A stretch of DNA of 64,000 bases from Lichenicola sp050954785. GTDB taxonomy: Bacteria; Pseudomonadota; Alphaproteobacteria; Acetobacterales; Acetobacteraceae. The stretch lies in the NCBI GenBank assembly GCA_050954785.1, contig JBPBQO010000108.1:62001-126000 (forward strand). Reading direction: 5' to 3'. Positions within the stretch are counted from its first letter, which is position 1, and the number at the start of each line of letters is the position of its first letter. The notes beneath the pieces are model-generated. The model was not told the origin of the DNA. It worked only from the letters and a program-made list of their open reading frames with translations, and searched no databases. The position numbers and the translations under genes are program-made. This document shows, piece after piece, positions 1 through 8,151 of the stretch.

Positions 1-442
1 GGATGATCCCGACAGCCAGTTCGCTATGGTCGATCGCCAGCGCACTGAAGAAGACGTCGATCGGTTTACGCTCGCGACGAGTACCCTCCGGCCTGATGAC
101 GGACAGGCGCCCGTCCCGGATACCGAGGATGGCGTCGGCGGGCAGAACATGGACGCTGTCGATCTCGATTTCGGCTCCATCGACTGCGACCCGGACATCC
201 AGACTGGTATAGCGTGCAACGATTTCGTGCAGCACGCTGGTACGCTGCGGGTTGAGGTGGGTGACGATCACCATGGCGAACCCAGGACGCTCCGGAATCC
301 CCTTGAACAAACCCTCGAGCGCCTCGACCCCACCGGCAGATGCACCGACTCCCACAATAGGAAATGCCCGGCCGGACAAGGTTGTGGCCTGGATGTCATC
401 AAGAGACGGGTCTTCAGTGGTCAGGGCAATATCAAGGATCAT
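1..442 (-). CDS. CheB-type methylesterase domain, N-terminus of a larger signalling protein (partial)
   Basis: Only the first 147 codons lie in the window; the reading frame runs off the left edge. From ATG at 442 it reads through a GASAGGVEAL motif that carries the catalytic Ser of CheB methylesterases, then VTHLNPQRTS with the expected catalytic His. Further on come PADAILGIRDG and PIDVFFSALA. No receiver domain precedes the CheB domain. That arrangement, and the PIDVFFSALA-like segment, fit the CheB-CheR-PAS-kinase hybrids of alphaproteobacteria better than a stand-alone CheB, but the CheR and kinase parts are not visible. The role would be sensing or chemotaxis-like signalling in the cytoplasm. 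A response regulator lies 260 bases upstream on the same strand. The domain call is firm; the full architecture is inferred. Confidence 0.8.
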   Translation of the reverse strand, partial: MILDIALTTEDPSLDDIQATTLSGRAFPIVGVGASAGGVEALEGLFKGIPERPGFAMVIVTHLNPQRTSVLHEIVARYTSLDVRVAVDGAEIEIDSVHVLPADAILGIRDGRLSVIRPEGTRRERKPIDVFFSALAIDHSELAVGII

Positions 443-702
443 GATGCGGCGCCCGCCAACTTGGCCCGTGGTTGCCGAACATGCCTGTTCATGATGCAAG
501 GCGCATGAAATTGGTTCACCGAACGCTTGAGAACGAACGCCATTTTAAAAGTCAGCAGCTACCTCGGATGAAAGTGTCGAAGATCATCAGCCAGTGTTGC
601 GCGAAGCAGGATGCGCGTAAACGCTGCATCGGCTGAACCATCACATTAGCATTATCAGGCCGTGCTGCGTTCAGATCACCATGATGTGATGAAGCTGGTG
701 CG
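443..702. other. Intergenic region between response regulator and CheB-type gene
   Basis: This 260-base stretch holds no convincing gene. It is less GC-rich than its surroundings and should contain the promoter of the CheB-type gene on the minus strand. I found no clear sigma-factor consensus and no rho-independent terminator. A 60-codon open frame on the minus strand (552-734) overlaps the response regulator end and has proline-rich, shadow-like composition, so it was not annotated. Confidence 0.5.
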
Positions 703-1086
703 TCAGTTTGCCGGGCTGGAGGAGGGGGGGCCAACGAGAGACTCGACCAGCTTGATGAGCTCGCTGGGCAGATAGGGCTTCCTCAGCAACTTATAGCCGA
801 GATCGGTCTGCCATAGCGGTTGCAGGGCTTCCGGGCGACCGGACGCGATCACCACCGGAATATCCGGATTGATCAGCCGAACCTGGGCCGCCACCTTCGA
901 GCCGTCCGCATCGCCCGGCATATGGAAATCAGTAATGAGGATCGTGAACGCACAGGGCGGATGTTTAATAAGCTCGACTGCAGTATCGCCGTTCTCGACC
1001 TCGATCACGTCATAGCCGGCATCCTGCAGACATTCGGACATGATTTCCCTGATAAAGAATTCGTCTTCAACCAGCAGCACGCACAC
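703..1086 (-). CDS. Single-domain (CheY-like) response regulator
   Basis: The 127-residue protein is a stand-alone receiver domain. It has the acidic pocket near the N-terminus (LLVEDEFF), the phospho-acceptor Asp in ILITDFHMPG, the Ser of VVIASGRPE and the Lys of LLRKPY, followed by the last helix and a short Ser/Pro-rich tail. There is no output domain, so it probably acts by protein-protein contact or as a phosphate relay. Start is GTG at 1086, preceded by AAGGA at good spacing. Its neighbour 260 bases downstream encodes a CheB-type signalling protein, so the two may share a phosphorelay. The partner kinase is not visible. Confidence 0.88.
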   Translation of the reverse strand: MCVLLVEDEFFIREIMSECLQDAGYDVIEVENGDTAVELIKHPPCAFTILITDFHMPGDADGSKVAAQVRLINPDIPVVIASGRPEALQPLWQTDLGYKLLRKPYLPSELIKLVESLVGPPSSSPAN

Positions 1087-1297
1087 GAATCTGATCCTTG
1101 TCAGATATTATCAGCCCGTTTAGCGCTGGCTGAAGCGTGTCGTTTCATCAGATTTAGGCGACCGCACAACCATGATGGATGTCTGCGACAGATAGTCGAT
1201 GCCGGCAGCTCGAATGCCCGGATCGACATTGCATCGCAGGTTCTTGGCCGGAAAACGTCCGGTCGGTGCATCGAGCCCGCACCAGGCACTTTTCGTC

Positions 1298-1325
1298 CGC
1301 ATCCGCCGCCGTAGCAGCGGATGCG
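1298..1325. terminator. Hairpin downstream of the DEAD-box helicase
   Basis: CGCATCCGC (1298-1306) and GCGGATGCG (1317-1325) form a perfect 9-bp stem with a 10-base loop, just past the helicase stop codon at 1333 on the minus strand. No long T-run follows on either strand, so this is a possible weak terminator or 3'-end stabiliser. The rest of 1087-1332 holds no supported gene. Confidence 0.45.
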
Positions 1326-1332
1326 AAATGCT

Positions 1333-3198
1333 TCAGGATGCGCGTTTGCGGGACGAGTTGAGCTTGGGTACTGCCCGGCGACGATCTGTGGGGGCAGCCG
1401 AACTGCGACGCGGCGGTCCGCCCTTGTTATAGCCAGCCCCGGGACCATCGTGCTGCGGACGCGGCGATGTGCTGCCGGTCGGTGCGGTCGAGGCCGAGAT
1501 GGTGACCTCGTCGTCATCGGTCGCTGCGACGCACGCCGAGAAGCGCTCGGCCATCGACTGGGTGATCTCGAAACGGGTTTCCCCGTCAAAGATCTTGATC
1601 GAGCCGATATCGCGCTTGGTCACGCCACCGAGACGGCAGATCAGCGGCACCAGCCACTTCGGATCGGCCTTGTCCTGACGGCCGATCGGCATGCCGAACC
1701 AGACACTCGGCTCGTTCGAACGATCATCGTTCGAACGTTCGGGCCGGGGACGATCGTCGTTCGACCGCTCGGGACGCTGACGGTCCTCGCCGGATCGTTC
1801 GGCTCTCGGCGCACGCGCCGGCCGCTCGGCACGCTCATAACGCTCGCCGGAACCATTCACAGCCTGCGGCCGACGCTCCGGCCCGACCGACATCGCACGA
1901 ATTTCCTCGGGGTCGGGCAGGTTCGCGCGATACAGCCGGACCAGTGCCGCGGCGATTTCCTCGGGGCTGCGGCCGGCCAGCAGGGCCTGTCCGAGCGCCT
2001 GGTCCTCGGGTGTGAACTCCTCGGTCAGGATCGGATCGGCCAGCAGGCGCTCGCCGTCGCGGGTGCGGATTTCGTCGGCGGTCGGAGCGCCGCTCCAATG
2101 AGCCTGCACGCGGGCACCGGCGAGAAGCTGCTCGGCCTTGCGACGGCGGATCGCCGGTACGACCAGCACACAGGTGCCCTTGCGGCCGGCGCGGCCGGTG
2201 CGGCCACTGCGATGCAGCAGCGTGGCGCTGTCGCTCGGCAGGGCGGCATGGATCACCAGCCCGAGGTCGGGCAGATCGATGCCGCGGGCGGCGACGTCGG
2301 TCGCGACGCAAACCCGGGCGCCACCGCTGCGCAGCGCATCGAGAGCACGGGTGCGCTCGGCCTGGCTGAGTTCGCCGGACAGGGCGACGGCGGAGAAACC
2401 GCGCTCCTGCAGGCTGCTCTGCATGTGGCGGACCATGTCGCGGGTGGAGCAGAACACCATTGCGGTGGGGCTCTCGAACCAGCGCAGCACGTTCACCACC
2501 GCATGCTCGGCCTCGTTCGGAGCCGCGAGCACGGCGCGATAATCGATGTCGGCGTGCTGGCGGGTGCCGGACACGGTGTCGATGCGCAAAGCGTCGCGCT
2601 GATACTTGCGGGCGAGCGTCGCGATATCGCGGGCGATGGTCGCGGAGAACAGCAGCGTCCGCCGATCGGTCGGCGTGGCGCTCAGGATCTGCTCGAGCTC
2701 GTCCTTGAAGCCGAGGTCCAGCATCTCGTCGGCCTCGTCGAGCACGACGACGCGCAGCGCCGAGGTGTTGAGGCGGCCGCGCGACAGATGGTCGCAGAGG
2801 CGGCCTGGCGTGCCGACGACGATGTGGCAACCGCCCTCGAGCGCACGGGCTTCACGCCGAACGTCCATGCCGCCGATGCAGGCAACGATTCGTGCGCCGG
2901 CATCGGCATACAGCCATGCCAGCTCCTTGTGCACCTGCATCGCCAGCTCACGGGTCGGCGCGATCACCAGGGCCAGCGGCGCGCTGGCGCGCGGCAACCG
3001 GTCGGCGTCGCCCATCAGCGTGGGAGCAGCAGCCAGCCCGTAGGCAACTGTCTTGCCGGAACCGGTTTGTGCAGAGACGAGCAGATCGCGCCCCTCCGTT
3101 TCCGGTTGCAGCACGGCGAGCTGAACTGGTGTCGGCTCCTCGTAGCCTCGCGCCAGAAGGGCGCTGGCGAGGGTAGGGTGGGTCGCGGGAAAAGGCAT
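1333..3198 (-). CDS. DEAD-box RNA helicase with DbpA-type C-terminal domain
   Basis: A 621-residue ATP-dependent RNA helicase, probably acting in ribosome assembly or RNA turnover. Visible motifs: Q-motif (GYEEPTPVQ, ~18-26), Walker A AQTGSGKT (43-50), PTRELA (81-86), TPGR (130-133), DEAD (154-157), SAT (185-187), VATDVAARGID (~298-308) and HRSGRTGRAGRKG (~329-341). A DbpA-like RNA-binding domain follows at ~497-560 (LVPLICRLGG, GSIKIFDGE), then a basic Arg/Ser-rich tail. A charged linker just before that domain carries a short tandem repeat of RPERSNDDR units (~473-495). ATG at 3198 was preferred over a start 30 codons upstream because the family begins just before the Q-motif. It belongs to the DeaD/CsdA/DbpA group; the exact orthologue is not certain. 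Confidence 0.93.
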   Translation of the reverse strand: MPFPATHPTLASALLARGYEEPTPVQLAVLQPETEGRDLLVSAQTGSGKTVAYGLAAAPTLMGDADRLPRASAPLALVIAPTRELAMQVHKELAWLYADAGARIVACIGGMDVRREARALEGGCHIVVGTPGRLCDHLSRGRLNTSALRVVVLDEADEMLDLGFKDELEQILSATPTDRRTLLFSATIARDIATLARKYQRDALRIDTVSGTRQHADIDYRAVLAAPNEAEHAVVNVLRWFESPTAMVFCSTRDMVRHMQSSLQERGFSAVALSGELSQAERTRALDALRSGGARVCVATDVAARGIDLPDLGLVIHAALPSDSATLLHRSGRTGRAGRKGTCVLVVPAIRRRKAEQLLAGARVQAHWSGAPTADEIRTRDGERLLADPILTEEFTPEDQALGQALLAGRSPEEIAAALVRLYRANLPDPEEIRAMSVGPERRPQAVNGSGERYERAERPARAPRAERSGEDRQRPERSNDDRPRPERSNDDRSNEPSVWFGMPIGRQDKADPKWLVPLICRLGGVTKRDIGSIKIFDGETRFEITQSMAERFSACVAATDDDEVTISASTAPTGSTSPRPQHDGPGAGYNKGGPPRRSSAAPTDRRRAVPKLNSSRKRAS

Positions 3199-3746
3199 AC
3201 AGGGCAATCCATCAGGACGCGCGGCCGACCGCCCCGCAGAACAAGCGGTTCGGGAGAGGGCGGATGCGATCGGGTTGAAGGAGCGCACATAGAGAGCCCT
3301 GGCTCAAATAGCCAGGAAAACCGACTTGCGACTGGAGCATGGCCCCATCGCGTCAGCGAATGCCGTGGTCCCGGAGGCCCGTTTCAGGTGAGCCGAAGCG
3401 GTGGTGGATCAGACGGTAGGCGCTTCCAGCCAGCGGTCGATTGCATGCTGTGCCGTGTGAACCGCGACCTTGAAGGAACCGCGCATTCCCTCGCTGCGCG
3501 CGGTACCCCGTTCGGCCCCCGCTTCCGGACCGTTATCGGGGAAAATAGTCCAGGCCCGGCCTCGATCGTTTTCCGGCCCGACTACGTAACGACATTCCCT
3601 GTACGTCAATATCTGTTGCATTGCCTCGCCATCCATAGCACCGCTGCGACGTCTTGCCGCACTGGATTAATTGCCGCGAGAAATGGCCTATCCCAAGTTC
3701 CCGAATGGGTCTGTTCACAACATGCTGCAACGTTGCTGAGACGTGT
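3199..3746. other. Gene-poor region between helicase and amidase genes
   Basis: Apart from the small doubtful frame at 3409-3636, this 548-base region shows no gene. Near its amidase side are two direct copies of TGTTCAC (3712-3718 and 3744-3750) flanking a perfect 10-bp palindrome GCAACGTTGC (3727-3736). The second copy overlaps the amidase stop codon. These could be a protein-binding site upstream of the small minus-strand frame, or chance. Confidence 0.4.
3409..3636 (-). CDS. Small hypothetical protein
   Basis: A 75-codon frame starting with ATG at 3636, in an otherwise empty region between two minus-strand genes. The translation has an N-terminal stretch that could form a beta-hairpin (LTYRECRYVVGP, then AWTIFP). 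It ends in what looks like an amphipathic helix (KVAVHTAQHAIDRWLEA). The composition is balanced rather than Arg/Pro-rich, unlike the shadow frames of this genome. I do not recognise a family, and there is no strong Shine-Dalgarno sequence. It may be real or a chance frame. Confidence 0.4.
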   Translation of the reverse strand: MDGEAMQQILTYRECRYVVGPENDRGRAWTIFPDNGPEAGAERGTARSEGMRGSFKVAVHTAQHAIDRWLEAPTV

Positions 3747-5381
3747 TCACATTTTTGGTTGCGGCTCGACTGCAGCCGGAACGAGCAAGGCGGCAATAGT
3801 CCGATTGCTGTCGATCGAGTGCGGATAGCGTGGGGTCGGCAGCACCGGATGCGCCTGCTCGAACGCGTAACCCAGTGCCAGCAGGCGGGCTTCCGACCAG
3901 GCGGCACCGATGAACGAGATCCCGACCGGAAGCCCGGAAATCAGTCCCATCGGCACGGTCAGATGCGGCAGGCCGGCGACGGCCGGAAGCATGCTGGCGC
4001 TGCCGCTATCATGGTCGCCGTCGATCGCATCCACGGTCCAGGCAGGTGCGCCGGTCGGTGCCACGAGCGCGTCCAGATGGTCGGCGGCGAGCAGCCGGTC
4101 GATTCCCTCGGGACCGGCCAGCCGACGTGCCGTGTCGCGTGCGGTCCGGTAGGCCGGATCGTCCAGCCCCTGCGTCGCCTCGGCCTTGATGAACAGCTCC
4201 TGCCCGAACAAACCGAGTTCGCGGTCGCGGTGCGCCTCGTTGAAGGCGATCAGGTCGGCCAGGGTCCGCGACCGGACGGAGGGCGGCGTGGTCGCCAGAT
4301 AAGCGTTGAGGCCGGTCTTCAGTTCGGTGAGCATCACGGTCAGTTCGAAACCGGCAATGGTGTCCAGCCCGGGGAAATCCTTGATCTCGACGATGGTTGC
4401 GCCCGCCGCGCGCATCCTGTCGAGCGACTGGTCGAACAGCGTGTCGACCTCGGGATGGTAGCCGGCGGCGAATCGCATCACCCCGATCCGCCTGCCTTTG
4501 AGGGCATGCGCGTCGAGGGCGGCCATGTAGTCGGTGCGGTGCGCATCGGCGGCACGTGTCACGGCATCGTCCGGATCGCTGCCGGCGATCACGGTCAGCA
4601 GGCGGGCGACATCCGTTACCGTCCGGGCCATCGGGCCGGCAGTGTCCTGGCTCGAGGAGATCGGGATGATGTGGGTGCGCGACACCAGCCCGACGGTCGG
4701 CTTCAGGCCGACCAGCCCGTTGACGTTGGCCGGACAGGTGACCGAGCCGTCGGTCTCGGTGCCGATCGCGATCGGGGCCAGCGATGCCGCCACCGCCACG
4801 CCGCTGCCCGAGGAGGAACCGCATGGCGACCGATCCAGCGAATAGGGGTTGCGGGTCAGGCCGCCGACTCCGCTCCAGCCGCTGATCGAGCGGCTGCCGC
4901 GCATGTTCGCCCACTCCGACAGGTTGGTCTTGCCGAGGATGACGGCACCTGCTTCGCGCAGCCGCCGGACCAGCGGCGCGTCGCGCCCGGTGACATTCTC
5001 TACCAGTGCCAGCGAGCCCGCGGTCGTCGGCAACGGACCCGCGACGTCGATATTGTCCTTGATCAGGACTGGAATACCTTCGAGCGCACGCGGTGCATGG
5101 GTGCGTCGCCGCAGGTCGCTGTCACGGGCTTCCGCCAGCGCGTCCGGATTGATCGCCAGCACCGAATGCAGCGTCGGACCGGCCGCGTCGACGGCGTGGA
5201 TCCTTTCGACATACAGGCCCACCAGCCGTTCGGACGTGATGTGGCCGGCGGCGAGATCGGCCTCGATCTGGGTGACCGTCCGGCCCTGGATTTCGTAGTG
5301 CGGTTCGGCCGACATCGCGACGTGTCCCCCCAAAGCGGTGAAAAACAATGCGCCGAGCAGACGACCGGGACGCGGGCTCAC
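3747..5381 (-). CDS. Exported amidase-signature family hydrolase
   Basis: A 544-residue member of the amidase signature family (GatA/peptide amidase type), which hydrolyses C-N amide bonds. It begins with a signal peptide (LLGALFFTALGGHVAMSA, cleavage near residue 24), so it should work in the periplasm. The Ser-cisSer-Lys triad is visible: Lys in VLIKDNID, cis-Ser in CGSSSGSGVA and the nucleophilic Ser in GTETDGSVTCPA. Start is GTG at 5381, which overlaps the stop of the upstream DUF305 gene as GTGA, so translation is probably coupled. Secretion argues against a role in Glu-tRNA(Gln) amidotransfer. The substrate, possibly a peptide or aryl amide, is unknown. Confidence 0.92.
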   Translation of the reverse strand: MSPRPGRLLGALFFTALGGHVAMSAEPHYEIQGRTVTQIEADLAAGHITSERLVGLYVERIHAVDAAGPTLHSVLAINPDALAEARDSDLRRRTHAPRALEGIPVLIKDNIDVAGPLPTTAGSLALVENVTGRDAPLVRRLREAGAVILGKTNLSEWANMRGSRSISGWSGVGGLTRNPYSLDRSPCGSSSGSGVAVAASLAPIAIGTETDGSVTCPANVNGLVGLKPTVGLVSRTHIIPISSSQDTAGPMARTVTDVARLLTVIAGSDPDDAVTRAADAHRTDYMAALDAHALKGRRIGVMRFAAGYHPEVDTLFDQSLDRMRAAGATIVEIKDFPGLDTIAGFELTVMLTELKTGLNAYLATTPPSVRSRTLADLIAFNEAHRDRELGLFGQELFIKAEATQGLDDPAYRTARDTARRLAGPEGIDRLLAADHLDALVAPTGAPAWTVDAIDGDHDSGSASMLPAVAGLPHLTVPMGLISGLPVGISFIGAAWSEARLLALGYAFEQAHPVLPTPRYPHSIDSNRTIAALLVPAAVEPQPKM

Positions 5382-5776
5382 TTCGTGGCCTGAACCGGGC
5401 TCGGATGGGCGGCGGCCCAGGCGTTCATCTGCACGATCTCGCGCTCCTGCGCGCGAACGACTTCATGCGCCAGCCGGAGCAGTTCCGGGTCCTTGCCGTA
5501 GCGCAACTCCACCTTCGCCATGTCGATCGCACCGGCATGGTGCGGCGTCATCATCGCAACGAAATCATGGTCGGCATCGCCGGTCGTCGGTGCGGAACTC
5601 ATCGCGTGCCGCATCCGGCTCATTCCTGCCGTCATCGCACGGTCGGCATCGCTCTTCGGGTGCGGGGCCGCCATCGTCATGCTGCCGGCCATCGGCGTGT
5701 CGGCGGCGAACGCGGCCGGGAGCAGCATGCCGCACATCAACGAGGCGGCGGCTGCAAGGCGAAGCGGATGCGGCAT
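5378..5776 (-). CDS. DUF305 (CopM-like) exported protein
   Basis: A 132-residue secreted protein. A signal peptide (LAAAASLMCGMLLPAAFA) is followed by a Met/His-rich stretch and a DUF305 core with the hallmark MMTPHHAGAIDMAKVEL and helical AHEVVRAQEREIVQMNAW. In other members of the family (for example CopM) the His/Met residues bind copper or silver in the periplasm; here that is inference. ATG at 5776 was chosen because it opens the signal peptide; the frame extends 43 codons upstream without family support. Its stop overlaps the start of the amidase gene by four bases, so the two form a transcription unit. Confidence 0.9.
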   Translation of the reverse strand: MPHPLRLAAAASLMCGMLLPAAFAADTPMAGSMTMAAPHPKSDADRAMTAGMSRMRHAMSSAPTTGDADHDFVAMMTPHHAGAIDMAKVELRYGKDPELLRLAHEVVRAQEREIVQMNAWAAAHPSPVQATK

Positions 5777-5849
5777 GGGATGGCGTCCTGGTCCAGTCGT
5801 GCCGGCAGTGTCCCGGCACTCCGCCCCGACCGCAAGGCCCGCCGTCGCG

Positions 5850-7286
5850 CTATCTGGGCGGCAGCACCTTGCCCGGGTTGAGGATGCCGTCCGGATCGAG
5901 CGCATGCTTGATCGCGCGCATCACCAACAGCCCCTCGCCATGTTCCAGCGCCATGAAGCCGAGCTTGCCATGGCCGATCCCGTGCTCGCCGGTGCAGGTC
6001 CCTTCCATCGCCAGCGCGCGCCGAACCAGCCGGTCGTTGAACTGGCCGGCCACCAGGAGTTCGGTATCCGAGGCCGGGTCCAGCGGCAGCATGCAGTGGA
6101 AATTGCCGTCACCGACATGGCCGACGATCGCGCCGCGAAACGGCAGGTCCTGCATGTCGGCAGTCGTTTCGACGATGCATTCGGCAAGGCGCGAGATCGG
6201 CACGCACACGTCGGTGGTCCAGCTCCGGCTTCCCGGCCGGGTCGCGTTCACTGCCCACAGCGCCTCGTGCCGCGCCTTCCACAGCCGGGCCCGATCCTGC
6301 GGACGCGTCGCCCAATGCAGCTCGCCGGCGCCGTGGTCGGCGATGGCGTCCCGAACCGTCGCCACCTGTGCCGCGACCTCGGTCTCGCTGCCGTGGAACT
6401 CCAGGAACAGGGTCGGGGCCAGGGCATTGTCGAGGCTGGAATAGCGGTTCACCGCGTCGATCGCCGCCGCATCCAGGAATTCGATCCGTGCCAGCGGCAC
6501 GGCGAGCTGGATCAGCCCGATCACGCATTCGACCGCCGCCTGCACGCTGGGGAAGGTGCAAACCGCCGAGACGATGCTCTCGGGAATCGGGAACAGCCTG
6601 ACGGTAAGCTCGGTGATGATGCCGAGCGTGCCTTCCGAGCCGATCAGCAGCCGGGTCAGGTCGTAGCCGGCGGCGGATTTGCGGGCACGGCCGCCGGTGC
6701 GCACCACCCGCCCATCCGCCATGACCGCAACCAGCGACAGCACCACGTCGCGGATGGTGCCGTAGCGGACCGCGTTGGTGCCGGATGCGCGGGTCGCGGC
6801 CATACCGCCGATCGTCGCCGGGGCACCGGGATCGACCGAGAAGAACAGACCGACATCGCGCAGATGGGCGTTGAGCTGGTCGCGGGTGACGCCGGCCTCG
6901 ACGGTGCAGTCGCCATCCTCGGGACGCACGCCGATGATCCGGGTCATGCGCGACAGGTCGAGGCTGATCCCGCCGGCGATCGCGGCGACATGGCCTTCCA
7001 GCGACGTGCCGGCGCCGAACGGCACCACCGGTACGCGATGCTGCGCGCACAGCTGCACCAGCCCGGCCACTTCGGCGGTGGTCTCGGCGAACACGACCGC
7101 GTCCGGCGGCACTCCGGGGTGCCAGCTTTCCTCGCGCCCGTGCCGGTCCAGTTCGGCGGCGGACCGCGTCAGCCGGTTGCCGAACAGCGCCTGTAGCGCC
7201 GACCACAGCTCCGGCGGCAACGGCCGTCGGTGGAGTTGCATGCCCGCCTGCGTGTGCGTCTGGGCTGCCATCACGCTCTGGTCCAT
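5850..7286 (-). CDS. FAD-linked oxidase, D-lactate/2-hydroxyacid dehydrogenase type
   Basis: A 478-residue flavoprotein of the GlcD/Dld family, which oxidises D-2-hydroxy acids such as D-lactate or glycolate. The N-terminal PCMH-type FAD domain has VPVVPFGAGTSLEGHV and DPGAPATIGGMAATRASGT. The C-terminal oxidase domain has GHVGDGNFHCML, and the protein ends with EHGIGHGKL and DPDGILNPGKVLPPR, all characteristic. ATG at 7286 is preferred; a second Met five codons in is possible, and the longer frame upstream overlaps dapF antisense. It is divergent from dapF across a 55-base gap. There are no GlcE/GlcF partners next to it, so a single-subunit D-lactate dehydrogenase (cytochrome or quinone linked) is most likely. 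Confidence 0.92.
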   Translation of the reverse strand: MDQSVMAAQTHTQAGMQLHRRPLPPELWSALQALFGNRLTRSAAELDRHGREESWHPGVPPDAVVFAETTAEVAGLVQLCAQHRVPVVPFGAGTSLEGHVAAIAGGISLDLSRMTRIIGVRPEDGDCTVEAGVTRDQLNAHLRDVGLFFSVDPGAPATIGGMAATRASGTNAVRYGTIRDVVLSLVAVMADGRVVRTGGRARKSAAGYDLTRLLIGSEGTLGIITELTVRLFPIPESIVSAVCTFPSVQAAVECVIGLIQLAVPLARIEFLDAAAIDAVNRYSSLDNALAPTLFLEFHGSETEVAAQVATVRDAIADHGAGELHWATRPQDRARLWKARHEALWAVNATRPGSRSWTTDVCVPISRLAECIVETTADMQDLPFRGAIVGHVGDGNFHCMLPLDPASDTELLVAGQFNDRLVRRALAMEGTCTGEHGIGHGKLGFMALEHGEGLLVMRAIKHALDPDGILNPGKVLPPR

Positions 7287-7341
7287 TGCCGGCCCTTTCA
7301 AGTCGTCGCGCCAGCCTAGACGATCCTCTATAGGAGCGGCC

Positions 7342-8151
7342 ATGCAAGTTGCTTTCCATAAGATGCACGGCGCCGGGAACGATTTCATCGTGCTGGACGA
7401 GCGTGCGCAGCCGCTCGGACTGACGCCGGGGACGATCGCCCGGCTTGCCGACCGGCATACCGGGATCGGCTGCGACCAGCTCGTCCTGATCGCCGCATCC
7501 GACCAGGGCTCGGACGATATCCGGGTGCGCTTCTTCAACAATGACGGCAGCGAGTCGGGCACCTGCGGCAATGCCACCCGCTGCGTGGCGTCGCTGGTGG
7601 CGGGGCAAGGGGCGGAGACGCACCTTCGCATTCGTACCGATGGCGGCCTGTTGACCGCCCGCGTTCTTGAAAACGGATCGGTCGAAATCGACATGGGCCG
7701 GCCGGGCCTGGACTGGCGCGACATTCCGCTGGCGCACGAGGCCGACACGTTGCACCTGCCGATCCCCAACGACCCGGCCGGCTGCTCGATGGGCAACCCG
7801 CATGCCACCTTCTTCGACCACCCGGCCGATCCGGCGGCGGCGGGGCCTGCTCTCGAAACCGACCCGCTATTTGCCGACCGCGCCAATATCGGCTTCGCCC
7901 GTATCCTGTCGCGCGACCGCATGAGCCTGCGGGTCTGGGAACGCGGCACCGGCCTGACCCTGGCCTGCGGGTCTGGCGCCTGCGCCGCGGTGGTGAACGC
8001 GGTGCGTCGCGGCCTGACCGAGCGTCGTGTTGCGGTCGAGATGGATGGCGGCGTGCTCGGCATCGAATGGACCGAGGACGGACGCGTCCTGATGACCGGG
8101 CCGGCGGTGATCTCCTTCACCGGACTGGTCGAACTGGACGATTACCGATGA
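7342..8151 (+). CDS. dapF: Diaminopimelate epimerase
   Basis: Converts LL- to meso-diaminopimelate for lysine and peptidoglycan synthesis. The 269-residue protein has the two DapF half-repeats, each with its catalytic Cys: Cys75 in ESGTCGNATRC and Cys209 in TLACGSGACAAV, plus the substrate-binding HGAGNDF at the N-terminus. ATG at 7342 has AGGAG nine bases upstream. Its stop overlaps the mtaB start (ATGA), so dapF-mtaB-ftsY form one operon, an order I associate with acetic acid bacteria and relatives. Family assignment is secure. Confidence 0.98.
   Translation: MQVAFHKMHGAGNDFIVLDERAQPLGLTPGTIARLADRHTGIGCDQLVLIAASDQGSDDIRVRFFNNDGSESGTCGNATRCVASLVAGQGAETHLRIRTDGGLLTARVLENGSVEIDMGRPGLDWRDIPLAHEADTLHLPIPNDPAGCSMGNPHATFFDHPADPAAAGPALETDPLFADRANIGFARILSRDRMSLRVWERGTGLTLACGSGACAAVVNAVRRGLTERRVAVEMDGGVLGIEWTEDGRVLMTGPAVISFTGLVELDDYR

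Noticed and set aside
1120..1302. 60-codon minus-strand frame between the response regulator and the helicase
   Set aside because: It starts inside the hairpin after the helicase gene and has no ribosome binding site or family likeness.
1321..3828. 835-codon plus-strand frame opposite the DEAD-box helicase
   Set aside because: Exact antisense of a clear helicase gene, with no recognisable domain and shadow-like composition.
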